Source: Tenrec ecaudatus
Lineage: Eukaryota > Chordata > Mammalia > Afrosoricida > Tenrecidae
Assembly: GCF_050624435.1 (NCBI RefSeq)
Contig: NC_134531.1
Coordinates: forward strand, 252,664,812-252,728,811
Length of the DNA: 64,000 nucleotides
Direction: 5' to 3'
Shown: piece after piece, positions 34,696 to 46,475 of the stretch
How the letters are laid out: every line of letters begins with the position of its first letter
Position numbering within the stretch: position 1 is the first letter of the stretch
Notes under the pieces: generated by a model
Database searches by the model: none
What the model was told of the DNA's origin: nothing
Seen by the model: only the letters and a program-made list of their open reading frames with translations
Translations under genes and position numbers: made by a program

Positions 34696-36884
34696 TGTGA
34701 GAGAGAATTTCATTTGATTTTATTCTAGCCGGCCAGGTCGGGGGGGAAATTAAATAAAATTCTCTGATCTAGTAAGCACCAGCAGACTAAATAGGACAAC
34801 CAGCCCAGCGTCCATCTCTCTGATTCTACACATAACTGGGGAGACCCTGTCTATCCTGGGGCGCTAGACAAGGATGAGGGAACACCCCAGTGCCCTCCTC
34901 CCAGGTCCTTCTGCAGTGCTATATACAGCACAAGGCAGGTACACCAGAAAACTCCAGCACCCAAGTGACCCCTGGCCACTGCGCGATCCTGCTTTTGAAG
35001 TAACCCACGCAGCATCTGTGGAAACCTACACCAAACGGGTACAACGCCCCGCTACCTGAAGGAAGAGTTGGAACTCCTCCAGTCTCATGAACAGGCGATT
35101 AAACTTCAGTTATTTCCTTACCTACTACTCTATTTCTTCTCTCTATATTCACTAGCCTTTCTAACTTTCCCACTGCACTCAGTCTCAAGGAGCTCAGGTT
35201 TGTGTTGGGGTATTATTTTCTCTCTTCTTTGTCCCTCTTCCTCCCACCCCTCTTTCTCCTCTTCTCTCCCACTCTCTCCTATCATATGCCGCTACTGGCT
35301 TTCAGGTTACAAGCCTCCGCTTAGGGCAAATCAACCCAAATAGCAGGAGGAACTCCAGCCTGCGCTCCATGGGAGGGCTGTACACCACACAAGGCACCTG
35401 GAACAAACTCCTACAATGCGCTGTGCTGTTGAGGAAAACTCCGTCAGACCTCTAAGGCGATCTCTTCAACTAGGGCAATTTTGCTCAGCACTAATGGGTC
35501 CTGGTATTAAAAGGGCACACCAACCTACCATTTGGGGGCAGGGCCTAAATCCCTCTGGCCCCACATCCAAGAAACCAGGGATCAGCTCTCTCTTTATTTT
35601 TTATTCCATCTTTCCCCTCTCTTCTCTCTTTACCATCACAGCCATCCTTAGTGAACTCGGGTTTATTGACCTTCTTTATCTTATTCTCTTTTTCTTTCTT
35701 TCCTGTCTCTGTCTTTGCTCTCTTCACCTCCCTCTCATCTTGTATGATTCTCTCTGCTCCCTGTCATTCCTTGCACGTACCACTGCTGGTTCCCAGACCC
35801 CTACACTCAGCCAAGGACAACCCTGTCCTCCCAGTGGGCAGCCTGTCCCTTAAGACAGGGCTGCACACAGGACGAATCAGTACTACACACAGCACAGCAC
35901 AGGGTCAGCTATTTCAAAATATAACTATTTTTAAGAATACTCTTTCCTCCTTCATTTTCTTTTCTTCTTTTTTCATTGCAATCTTCTTACACGTTTTCTT
36001 CTTTTCTCCTCTCCTTCCAGGTTTCTCTATTTACTACAGATTTAGTTGTCCTTTTTAGTTGTTTTCTCTCCTTCTTTTTTTGGGTATTGTTTCACCTTTG
36101 TTTATTCTGTGCACTTTGGGTGTACAAGAGTGAGTGTGTGTCAGTTTGCTTGGCATTATTGCCTGAGTGTGTATCTTCCTCTTTCTCTCTTTTTCTTCTC
36201 CTTCACTCTCTTTCATACCATAAGACACTAGTATCTTCCAAGCCACTTCTCTCTGCATAGGGAGACTCTGAAGGCCCAACTGAGTAGACCCCACCCGCAT
36301 GTACTGGCATGGCATGCTGCTGGGGTATTCACACCATTCCTCTCAGACTCATAAAGCAGCAGGGCGTTCTCCTGTAAAAAAGTGGGGGCATTCCCAGCCT
36401 AATTCCTGAGGCCCTACAAGTGACCAGGGGAAACAACTGAACACCACTTGTGGAGCTCCACGCTGCTGTGGGAACATCCTCCCAACCTCCAAGGAAATTT
36501 TTCTGCTTACGGTAATTCCCCTGCCAGCTACAGAGCTCTACTCAAAAGAGGATAAAACCATACGCCCTCCACAGCAGTACAGCTACAGAGAAAAACACCA
36601 CAGGACAGCCAAGGTGCCCCAAGAACTGTGAAGCCAACTGTGAAGCCAAAATAGGCCATGGAAGTGATGCCATCGTGGGCCCACAACGATACGACCAGTG
36701 TCACATGAGAGGAATATCCAACACACATTTTCAAGTGACAGAATTCTGGACGGCTAGTATAAGGGTGAAACCACAGGAAGACATAGCGATAGCCTCACCC
36801 TTCAGAACAGCTACCGGCAGGTAGTTCATAGAAGGACTCATACATATCCCCCAAGAGAGAGCCCAGGAATCTTCGACTCAGGAA

Positions 36885-37830
36885 ATGGCTCCAGGCTCCT
36901 CTAAAACAATATGCAAAGAGCAACCAGTTCCAACAGCTTCAACAAAAAAGCAGGACAAACAGAAAACAATGATGGAAGAAGTCATGAACCTAACGATGTG
37001 CATAGGAGAAGCAGATATTGACCTGTCACAGAAAGAAATTTACACAAGGCTCCTTAATGTCATAAAGGATATGAGGGAAGCAATTTAGAAAAAAGATGAA
37101 AAGATAGAGGAGATAAAGGCAACACACCAAAGGGAAATACAAGAATTAAAGGATGAAATAACAGAATCCAGGGACAAATTGACAGACCTAGCAAATAGGC
37201 TTGAGGAGGCAGACAATCACACCAGTGAACTAGAGGACAACCAAGCAGACCTTAGCAAACGGGAAAAACAGTGAAATAAGACAATCAAAGAAACTGAAGA
37301 AAACTTGAGAGCTATGTCAGATGCTATGAAAAGAAACAATATTAGAATAATTGGACTACCGGAATAAGACACAACAAAGAAGTCAACAGCGACAATAATG
37401 AAGGAGTTCTTAGAGGAAAACTTCCCCAGCTTAATAAATGAAAGTCAAGCAACCATACAAAAGGGTGAAGAACACCAACCAGACTGAATCCCAACAAGAA
37501 GTCACCAAGACATATAATTGTCAAACTATCCAACTATGAGGAAAAGGAGAGCATAAAAGCAGCTAAGGAAAAGCAAACAGTCACGTATGGTACTCCAATA
37601 AGAGTATGTTCAGATCTATCAGTGGAAACGATGAAGAAGAGGAGAGAATGTAGTAACATATTCCAAAAATTGAAGGAAAACAACGCTAAATTATCTACTA
37701 ATAGATGGAGAAGTAAGAGTCTTCCCAAACAGGCACAACCTCAAAGAACACATAAAAACAAACCCAGCCTTACAAAAGATCCTTGCCGATCCAGTATGGC
37801 TAGAAGGTCAACATCAATCAAGGGCAAATA
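36885..37830 (+). pseudogene. L1-1 ORF1 (RNA-binding coiled-coil protein), degraded
   Basis: In intact L1 this frame encodes the nucleic-acid chaperone that coats L1 RNA. Here the first 67 codons are open (36885-37088), then an in-frame stop falls within a charged heptad-like coiled coil (rich in E, K, L and I). The conserved LRAMSDAMKRNNIRI stretch lies near 37305-37350. The C-terminal domain is present but shifted and interrupted several times. Confidence 0.8.
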
Positions 37831-37994
37831 AGAGACCAGCACCTAGAACAACTATACTCATAGTGTGACTAAAAAGAACAACCACCAGGATAACATCAAC
37901 TCAGTAGGGGAAAGAGGCAGATATAAACCATTCACACAAAAAAGCAGATAAGACAGGTAGATAGAAAAATATCTATCACAAAACGTACAATATG

Positions 37995-39535
37995 ACATCA
38001 CAGAGTCCACAAATAAATATGATAACACTGAATATCAATTCCCTGCACTCAGGCATTAAAAGGCAGAGACTAACAGACTGGCTCAGGAAATATAACCCAT
38101 CAATTTGCTGCCTCGATGAGACTCACCTCAAGCTTACAGACAATAACAGACTGAGATATAAGCTGTAGAAAAATATACCAAACAAATGGCAATGCAAAAA
38201 AGCAAGTGTTGCGTTCTCAATATCTGACCAAATTGACCTCAAGATTCAGGCCATAACAAGAGACATGGAGGGGCACTCTATAATGCTCAAGGAAACAATA
38301 GACCAAGAACCAGTGAGCATAATAAACATATATGCACCTAATGAGAGACCTGCGAAATTCGTAAATCAAACACTTCAAAAGATGAAAAATAGATTACAGG
38401 TTCAACAGTTATACTTGGTGACTTTAATACACCACTCTCTGACAAAGACAGATCATTAGGAAAGAAACTGAACAAGGAAGCTACAATTCCAAATAGCACA
38501 ATTGGACGACTTGACTTGTTAGATATTTTCAGAGCCTTCCACCCACAAGCAAATTATTTACATTCTTTTCAAGTTCACATTGCACATATTCAAAATGGAA
38601 CACATGCTGGGACATAAGTCAAAATTGTGTAAATTCAAGCACATATTGATTATACAGACATCTCTCTCCGATCATTGTGCCATAAATCTGGAAATTAACA
38701 GAGGGACAGTGAAGAAAACAAGGGTCAAAAATTGGAGGATGAACAATTTCCTATTGCAAAAGTAGTGGGTATTGACCCAGATCAGAGATGAAATCAGGAA
38801 GTTTCTAGAAACTAATAAGAATGAAAATACCACATACCAAAACCTGTGGGACACAGCAAAGACATTTATCAGAGGAAGGCTGATAGCAATAAATGCACAC
38901 ATTAAAAAAGATGAGAGACTCATGGATGATTTGCTGACACAAAAATTACACCAACTAGAGCAGAGTCAACAGAACCACCCTACTAATAGTAAGAGGATAG
39001 ATATAATACAGATCAAAGCAGAGATACAGGAGAGGGAAAACAAGAAAACTATGGAAAAATTAATGCCGCTAAAAGTTGGTTCTTTGAAAGAAATAACAGA
39101 ATTCATAGACCTCTGGCAAACCTAACCAAAGAAAGGAAGTAACAAACGACGTTTGTAAGGATGAGGGATGAAACAGGGGACATTAAAAAAGACCCTAATG
39201 AAATCAAAAGGATAATCACACAGTACTATGAAGGTCTATAATCTAATGAGTTCAACAATTTGGAAGACATGGACAAATATCTGGAAACACAATCCCTCCC
39301 TACACTATCCCAGGTGGATGTCAACAACCTCAACAGACCCATAGAAAGGAAGAAATAGACAAGGTAATCAAGGGATTACTAACAAAAAATCCCCTGGGCC
39401 AGATGGCTTCGCAGGAGAATTCTGCAAAGCATTCAGGGAAGAACTGACACCAATCCTAGGCGAACTCTTCCAGAACACAGAAAAAGATGGAAAACTCCCT
39501 AACTCGTTCTATGAAGCTAGGATAACCTTATATTT
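37995..39535 (+). pseudogene. L1-1 ORF2 (endonuclease and reverse transcriptase start), degraded and truncated
   Basis: Begins near ATGACATCACAGAGTCC with an APE-type endonuclease (LTLNINSLHSG-like start, INIYAPN near 38320, SDHCAINLEI near 38672). The linker has an open run at 38772-39125. The KSPGPDGF motif that opens the reverse transcriptase lies near 39388. The sequence ends at about 39535. Several internal stops are visible. Confidence 0.8.
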
Positions 39536-40065
39536 ACTCGGGATGAAATAAAAGTTTATCAAGGGAAAATAAATCTTTCCGTCCCTAACATCATCCCTCC
39601 CAATCTGGATTTTCTCTCCTAATGGTCCTCCTACAGGCTTAAGCTTCCTAGGCTGTGACAGATTGTGCTCTTATTACAGTGCGATGTTGACACTTCTCCA
39701 TCAAACAATGTGTCTATTTCCTCTTTATTATCGTGAATTCCAAACCTATATGATGAAAATGCTGAGCTCCTTTGAACATTCGCTCTTGCAACTCAGTGGC
39801 CATCCTTTTAGGTGACTCAGGGAACAAGGGAAGATGGCCTTTTGACTAATTGTGATGCCATCTGGCCGCTGCCATTAGTGCCAGTCATGGACACTGACTA
39901 GAGCTGGGCTAAAAGTCGGTGAGGTGCTGAATTAATGAAATATCTGAGAGGAAATAAAAAGTGTTGCTACAAAATCATGCCAATTTTATTAATCAACTGT
40001 GACTATCACATTGTACGCTCTTGTTTCCAAAATATATTCTCCATCTAGGTCTTCACATTCCTTTT
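39536..40065. other. No gene seen; unassigned sequence between L1 copies
   Basis: Unique-looking sequence separating the truncated L1-1 from an L1 scrap. It contains no recognised domain or repeat. Confidence 0.4.
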
Positions 40066-40140
40066 AAAAAAAAAAAATCTTTTATTGGGGGCTTTTGATC
40101 TCTTATCACAATCCATACATTCTTCCAATCTGTCAAGTAA
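40066..40140 (-). mobile_element. Short antisense L1 3' terminus
   Basis: AAAAAAATCTTTTATTGGGGGC followed by CTCTTATCACAATCCATACA; only about 75 bases of the L1 end remain, abutting a SINE. Confidence 0.75.
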
Positions 40141-40194
40141 AGTTTTCATCTCTTGAACCCTTTTCTGTAGGAGTCCTGGTTCCATCATGGTTAT

Positions 40195-40370
40195 GACTTT
40201 GGAGGCTAATTCAGAGGTCACCAGTTCAAAACCACAAGTCACACTGAGGGAGAAAGATAGAAGTTTCTATTCCTTCAATGAGTCACAGTGGAGGAAACTC
40301 ACAGAGGCAGCTATACTCTGTCCTGTAGAGTCCCTGTGACTTGGCATCAACTCCACAGCAGTGTGTTTAG
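40195..40370 (+). mobile_element. AfroSINE-type SINE, sense
   Basis: Has a degraded B-box region CCAGTTCAAAACCAC, then GAGGGAGAAAGATAG, GAAACTCACAGAGGCAG, CTATACTCTGTCCTGTAGAG and GACTTGGCATCAACTCCACAGCAG, the sense order of AfroSINEs. Confidence 0.8.
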
Positions 40371-40439
40371 TTATTATACTTAACTCTTCCATGAAGAATC
40401 TTCCAATCTTCAATGAACTGCACATCAAAATAGCAATTT

Positions 40440-40800
40440 TTGCATCCTGAAGCGTCTCAAATCTTGCTTTTTTTCAATGTTCTTTGAGTTTGGGAACAAA
40501 AAGCTGTCCGAAGGAGCACAATCCAGGCCCTGGAGTGTGTGGTTTATGGTTTCCCAATGTAGTTCTCAAAGGACAGCTTTTGCTACACTTGAAGAATGGC
40601 AGGTGTGATATTGTTATTAGAAAAATTCCTTGGTACATCTTTCCGGGTCTTTTTCTCATTAAGACAGTTTCAGTGTTTTGGTTTCTTAAAAATGTCTTCA
40701 TTATAAGCTCCTGATATCATCCTGTGACTTTTGAGAAAATCTATCAAGATTACCAATTGGAAAGACCAAAAGCAGCCAGAAACCCCTGCTTTGAATTGAA
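40440..40800 (-). pseudogene. Possible mariner-like transposase relic, antisense
   Basis: The minus-strand frame 40474-40701 ends in LFVPKLKEH, which resembles the conserved mariner block before LRG, and the preceding residues could be a degraded version of the proline-rich catalytic stretch. No complete catalytic triad or terminal inverted repeats were seen, so this remains a tentative assignment. Confidence 0.35.
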
Positions 40801-41075
40801 CTAGCCTAGGAAATTTTTAACACTGTGGAAAATGTGAATTCCAAAACACTCCTTAGTGTTTATGCCTACAGTGTACACTACCAATACTAAAACCAGTATA
40901 TTTCTCTGAGAACTTAATTCCAGCCATCCACTGACAACAGGACATTTATTTTTACACTTTGTTCTGGTGACAGCATCTATCTTGGTGGTCCGACCACTCC
41001 CAAGCAGCAGCCCCGTACTTGATAGCACATTTCTGTGTCACCCCCCCCAAATCTATGCATAAATGAACTTACTGT

Positions 41076-41098
41076 AGTGTGTGTGCGTGTGTGTGTGC
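41076..41098. repeat. (GT)n microsatellite
   Basis: GTGTGTG runs broken by single substitutions, following a C8 run at about 41041-41048. Confidence 0.85.
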
Positions 41099-41667
41099 AT
41101 ATGTGTATTTTATTTCAATGAAATGGCACAAAATGTAATATCGAATATAAATCCTAAATGTTCCTCTTGCACACTCCACTGCTGACCTCTAGAACACTCC
41201 CTTTGGTTTAGCGGAATTATGCTTGTATCACACCTAGATGGGTTAGCTCCACCCTATGGAGCTATTGCAGCTTAGGTAAAGCCCTGCTTTCCCTCCAGGG
41301 GATACTCTGCCCAACATCTCACCAGGGAATTCCTGCTTGTGTACCTCAGGACATAAGGCAGGTCAGCCAACAGTCATTAACATTCCAAATTGTCCCAGGA
41401 ACCTGTGCCCAACCTCCACAACACCAAAACAGGCAACTCACCAGCTTTCTAGGGCACTCTCCTGATAAGGAAGGCACAGGAGAATAAAGTGGTAGGGTCA
41501 TACCACAGTACAATTATCTGTAGGCAGTTCAAAGAAGCATTCCTGTAAGTCTCCCAGAGAGAGCCAGTGCTCTTCATATCCCCGGACACTGGCACCTAGC
41601 TCTTCTAAAAACAACGCAAAGTAAACAGCCATCGGCCCCATTAAAAAGATAGGAGAAACAAAAGGAA

Positions 41668-42690
41668 ATGGCAAAAGATGTCCTGAACATAACAACATAC
41701 ATAGAAGAAGCAGACATTGAACTGCCACAGAGAGAAAATTTCAGAATGCTGCTTGGAGTCATACAGGATATGAGGGAAACAATGCAGAAAAAGGATGAAG
41801 TTATAGAGGAGATAAAGGCCATACACAAAAGCGAAACACAGGAACTTAGGGAAGAGATACCAAAACCAGTAACAGAAACACGGACCTTGAGAATTGACTG
41901 GAGGAATCAGAGAACTGCATCAGTGACTTGGAGGACAGCCAAGCAGACTTTAACAAACGTGAACAAAATTCTAATAAGCTCATCAGAGAAGCTGAACAAA
42001 ACCTAAGAGCTATGTCTGATGCCATGAAGCGAAACAACATTAGAACTACTGGCTTACTGGAGGAAGACTCAACCAAGAAGTCATCTGCAACAATATTGAG
42101 AGAATTTTTGGAGGAAAACGTCCCCAGTTTAATGAATGAAAATCAGGCAACCATTCAAGAGGCTGAAAGAACACCAGCTAGACTCTATACCAAGAATAAG
42201 TCACAATGGCACATTGTAGTTAAATTATCCAACTTTGAGGAAAAGGAGAAAATCATGAGAGCAGCTAGGGAAAAAAAGGCAATCACATATAAAGTTTCCC
42301 AAATAAGAATATGCTCAGACCTATCAGCAGAAACTATGAAGAAGAGGGGAGAAAATTGAAGGAACAAAGCCGGCAAACCCAAGAATACTCTACCCAGCCA
42401 AATTATTGATGAAGATTGATGGAGAAGTAAGAGTCTTCCCAGACAAGGAAAAACTCAAAGAGTGCGTTAGAAGAAACCCAGCCCTACAAAATATCCTTGC
42501 TGACCCAATATGGACAGAGAAAGAACCCTCACCAAGCATATATAAGAGACGACCACATGGAACAACCTCACCAAGAGGGCAAAAAAGAGGAAACAAACTC
42601 CAAGATAGCATTGGCTTAAGGATGGAAAGAATAAAAAATGATACACACACACATGCACAACACAATAATGAGAAAGGTAAGTAGGAAAAT
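41668..42690 (+). pseudogene. L1-2 ORF1, frameshifted
   Basis: The RNA-binding L1 protein. The N-terminal coiled-coil part is open at 41668-42006 but shifts frame near 41930. The central RRM-like part is open at 41928-42359 (143 codons, with LRAMSDAMKRNNIRTTGL and a VKLSNFEEKEKIMRAAREK stretch). A further shift leads into the C-terminal domain at 42406-42684. Joined, the three pieces cover the whole usual ORF1 length. Confidence 0.85.
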
Positions 42691-42729
42691 GATATAAGAT
42701 GATATCACAGAGTCCGCAGATGGAGATAA

Positions 42730-45700
42730 TATACTTGAATATTAATGGCCTGAACTCAGGCAAAAAAGACTAAGACTAGCAGACTGGCTTAGAAAATACA
42801 ACCCATCAATCTGCTGCCTACAAGAGACACACCTCAAGGCTACCAACAAAAATAGACTGAGAAACAAAGCCTGGAGAACGTCCTATGAAGCATATATCAA
42901 CACAAAAAATGCAGGGGTTGCAATCCTAATCTCGGATAAAATTGACCTCAAAGTGCAAACCATAAAAAGATATAAGGAGGGACAGTATATAATGCTCAAG
43001 GGAATGGTAGGTGAAGAACCACTAAGCATTATAAACATGTATTCCCGATGAGAGACCAGCAGTATACATCAACCAAACACTCCAAAAGATTAAAATAATA
43101 ATCACAGACTCAACAATTATAGTTGATTACTTCAAAGTACCACTCACTGAGAAAGAGAAATCACAGGGAAAGAAACTCAACAAGGAGACTAGAGAGTTAA
43201 ACACCACAATTAGACAATTTGACCTGATAGATATTTACAGTTTTTCATTGAAATACAAAAAATTCACATTCTTTTCAAGTTTAAATGGCACATATTCAAA
43301 GATAGACCACATGCTGGGGTAAAGGGCAAATCTACATAAATTTAAGCATATTGAAATAATACAGACCTCTCTCTAACCTCTGTGCCATAAGGCTGGAATT
43401 CAATAAATGGAAGACAAAACAAGAATAAACAATTGGAGGATGAATAACTCTCTACTACAAAAGGAGTGCGTACTGGCGCAGGTCAGAGATGAAATTAGAA
43501 AATTTCCAGAACCCAATGAGAATGAGCACACGATGTTCCAAAAATTATGGTACACAGCAAAAGTAGTTATCAGAGGAAGTTTCATAGCAATACATGCACA
43601 CCCGAGAAAGGAAGAGAAACTCATGATTGATGTGATGGCACAAAATTTACAAAAATTAGAGCTGAGCCAGCAGGACAATCCAAGTAATAGCAAGAGAAAA
43701 TAAATAATAAAAACCAGGGCTGAGATTCAGGAGAGGGAAAATAAGAAAACTATGGAATAAATTAATACTGCTAAAAGTTGGTTCTTTGAAAGGATAAACA
43801 GAATTGATAGATCATTGGCAATCCTAACTAAAGAAAAGAAGGAACAAATTTCAATAGCAAGAATAGGGGATGAAAGAGGGTTCATTACAACAGATTCTAA
43901 TAAAATCAAAAGGATAGTTACTCAGTATTTTGAAGGATTGTACTCCAATGAATTCAACAATGTGGAAGACATGGAATAATTCTTGGAAAAACAATACCTC
44001 CCTAGACTATCCTCAGTGGACGTCAAGAATCTCAACAGACCCATAGCAATAGAAGAAATAGAAAAGTTTATCAAAGGATTACCAACAAAAAAATCCCCTG
44101 GACCAGATGGCTTCCCTGGATAATTCTACCAAACATGTTGGGTAGAACTGACACCAATCGTACACAAACTCTTCCAGTGCATAGAAAAAGATGGCAAGCT
44201 CCTGAACTCCTTCTATGAAGCTAGTATAACTGATGCCAAAACCGGGTAAGGATCCCACAAGAATCAAAAACTACAGACCAATATCCCTAATGAACATTGA
44301 TGCAAAAATCATTAACAAAATACTAGCCAACAGAATACAAAAGCATATAAAACAAATAATTCACCATGACCAAGTCGGATTCATACCAGGGATGCAGGAA
44401 CGGTTCAACATACAAAAAACCTTCAGTATTGTTCTTCGCATTGACAAGAAAAACTAAAAGAAACACATGATAATATCGATAGATGCAGAAAAAGCATTCA
44501 AACACATCCAACACCAATTCCTGTTTAAGACACTTGAAAAGATAGGAATGGAAGGAAAGTTCCTCAAGACACTACAAGCTATGTATGAAAAATCAACAGC
44601 CAATGTGGTAGTCAATGGAGAAAAGCGTAACACAATCCCACTGAAAAAGGACACCCGACAAGGATGCCCCTTGTCTCCACTCTTATTTAATATCATGATG
44701 GAGGTTTTAGCTAACAGCATCACCATAAGGCAAAGAAGAGACATCAAAGGTATTTGTCTGGGGAAGGAAGAGGTGAAATTATCGTTATTTGCAGATGATA
44801 TGATTTTATGTATGGAAAATCCCAAAAGTTCCACAAGGGAGTACTGGAAGCAATGGAGGAGTTTGGCAGAGTGGCAAGATACAAGATCAACAAAGAGAAG
44901 TCCATCAGACTGTTATATACATCGGATAAGACCAAAGAAGAGGAGATAAAAAAGGTGATACCCATCACAATAGTCAAATACAAATTGAAATATCTATGGA
45001 TATACCTGACTTAAAAAAGAAAAACCTTAAGATCTATGCAGGGAAAACTACAGAACACTATTATGAGAAACCAAGAGCGACCTCAACAAATGGAAGAATA
45101 TCCCATGCTCATGGATTGGAAGACTCACTATATTCAAGATGTCAGCTCTGCCAAAGGCACTTTATACGCTTAATGAAATCCCGATACTATTACCCTCATC
45201 TTTCTTCAAAGAAATGGAAAAACTGATGACCAACTTCATATGGAGAGGGAAGAAGCCTAGAGTTAGCAGAGAACTCAAGAAGGACACAGTGGGAGCACTT
45301 GCTTTACCTGACTTTAGCACATACTATACAGCCACCATTGTCAAAAACACATGGTATTGGTACAACTACAGATACTCAGACCAATGGAAAAAACTGAAAA
45401 CCCAGAAATGAAATCATCAACAAACAGACTACTGATCTTTGATAAAGGCCCTAAAAATATCAAATGATAAGCAGATGCCCTCAAACAAGTGGTGCTGGAA
45501 AATTGGATATCTACCTGCAGAAAAATAAAGCAAGATCTTTATCTCAGTCCATGCACAAGAATAAACTCAAGGTGGATCACAGACCTTGAAGTTAAAACCC
45601 AAATGATTAGGGCCATCAATGAGGGAATTGGGACCAACTTGAGAACTTTGGCACAGGGAATACATAGGCTATCAGAAATAGGGAAGGGCACAAACACAGA

Positions 45701-46475
45701 GGAGGCAGAGATTGACAAATGGGATATACTGAAGATAAAACACCTGTGTACATAGAAAGAATTCACCAAGAGAGTAATAAGAGAGTCCATGGACTGGGGA
45801 AACATCTTTAGCAATGATACACCAGATAAAAGCCTTATTACTAAAATCTACTATACTCTGATAGCTTCCAAAAAGAAATAAAACTAATTGCACACTTGAG
45901 AAGAAGTTTCACAGGAGCAGAAATCCGAATGGCCTACAAACTTATGAAAAAATGTTCCTGATCTTTAGCCATAAGAGAAATGCAAATTAGAACAACATCG
46001 AGGTACCACCTAACATCTTCAAAGGTAGCCCAATTCAAAAAAAAAAAGAAAGCAGTAAGTGTTAGATGGGCTGTGGGGAGACAGGAACTCTCAATCACTG
46101 CTGGTGGACCATGGAAATCGATCTGGTGATATCTAATACAGATGGAAATCGAGTTACCATATGACCCAGCAATCCCCCTTCTGGGTTATACTCAGAAGAG
46201 ACAAGAAACAAACCAAGGCCAGACATCTGTGCTCCAATGATCATTGTGGCACAGTTTCCAATTGCAAGGACTTGGAAGCAACCTAAATTTCCATCTACTG
46301 ACGATAGGATTAAAAACTGTGGTATATACATACAATGGAGTACTATGCATTGCTAAAAAGCAGTGATGAATGTATGAAGCACATAGTGCCATGGGAACAA
46401 CTAGAGGAAATCATGCTAAGCGAAGTAAGTCAGGCACAAAAGGACAAGTACAACATGAGCCCACTGAGGGGAGGG
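42730..46475 (+). pseudogene. L1-2 ORF2 (endonuclease, reverse transcriptase, C-terminal domain), degraded
   Basis: The endonuclease region at about 42730-43440 is heavily stopped. The linker is open at 43407-43703. The reverse transcriptase is well preserved: [13 protein letters not shown] at about 44263, a [10 protein letters not shown] block, the ISIDAEKAF motif near 44474, [12 protein letters not shown] near 44660 and the catalytic FADD near 44790. The frame is split at 44457 and again after the palm. The C-terminal part from 45139 matches copy A at 1-1435. It cannot produce a full-length protein. Confidence 0.85.

Larger units (their letters stand above)
31529..39535 (+). mobile_element. 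L1 retrotransposon, 5'-complete, truncated in ORF2 (L1-1)
   Basis: Starts at GGGAAGGAGGGGAGAAAATG with a YY1-like motif and has a long 5' UTR (31529 to about 36880) containing an LTR-like insertion at 31725-32340 and an antisense L1 fragment at 32828-34695. ORF1 follows at about 36885-37830 and ORF2 from about 37995. ORF2 sequence stops at about 39535 within the reverse transcriptase, just after the CTATGAAGCTAGGATAACC word, while L1-2 continues past this point. Stops and frameshifts in both frames make it inactive. Confidence 0.85.

Noticed and set aside
35416-35853. 145-codon frame with hydrophobic F/L/S-rich sequence
   Set aside because: It is the translation of a pyrimidine-rich L1 5' UTR stretch; any TC-rich DNA yields such apparent membrane segments.
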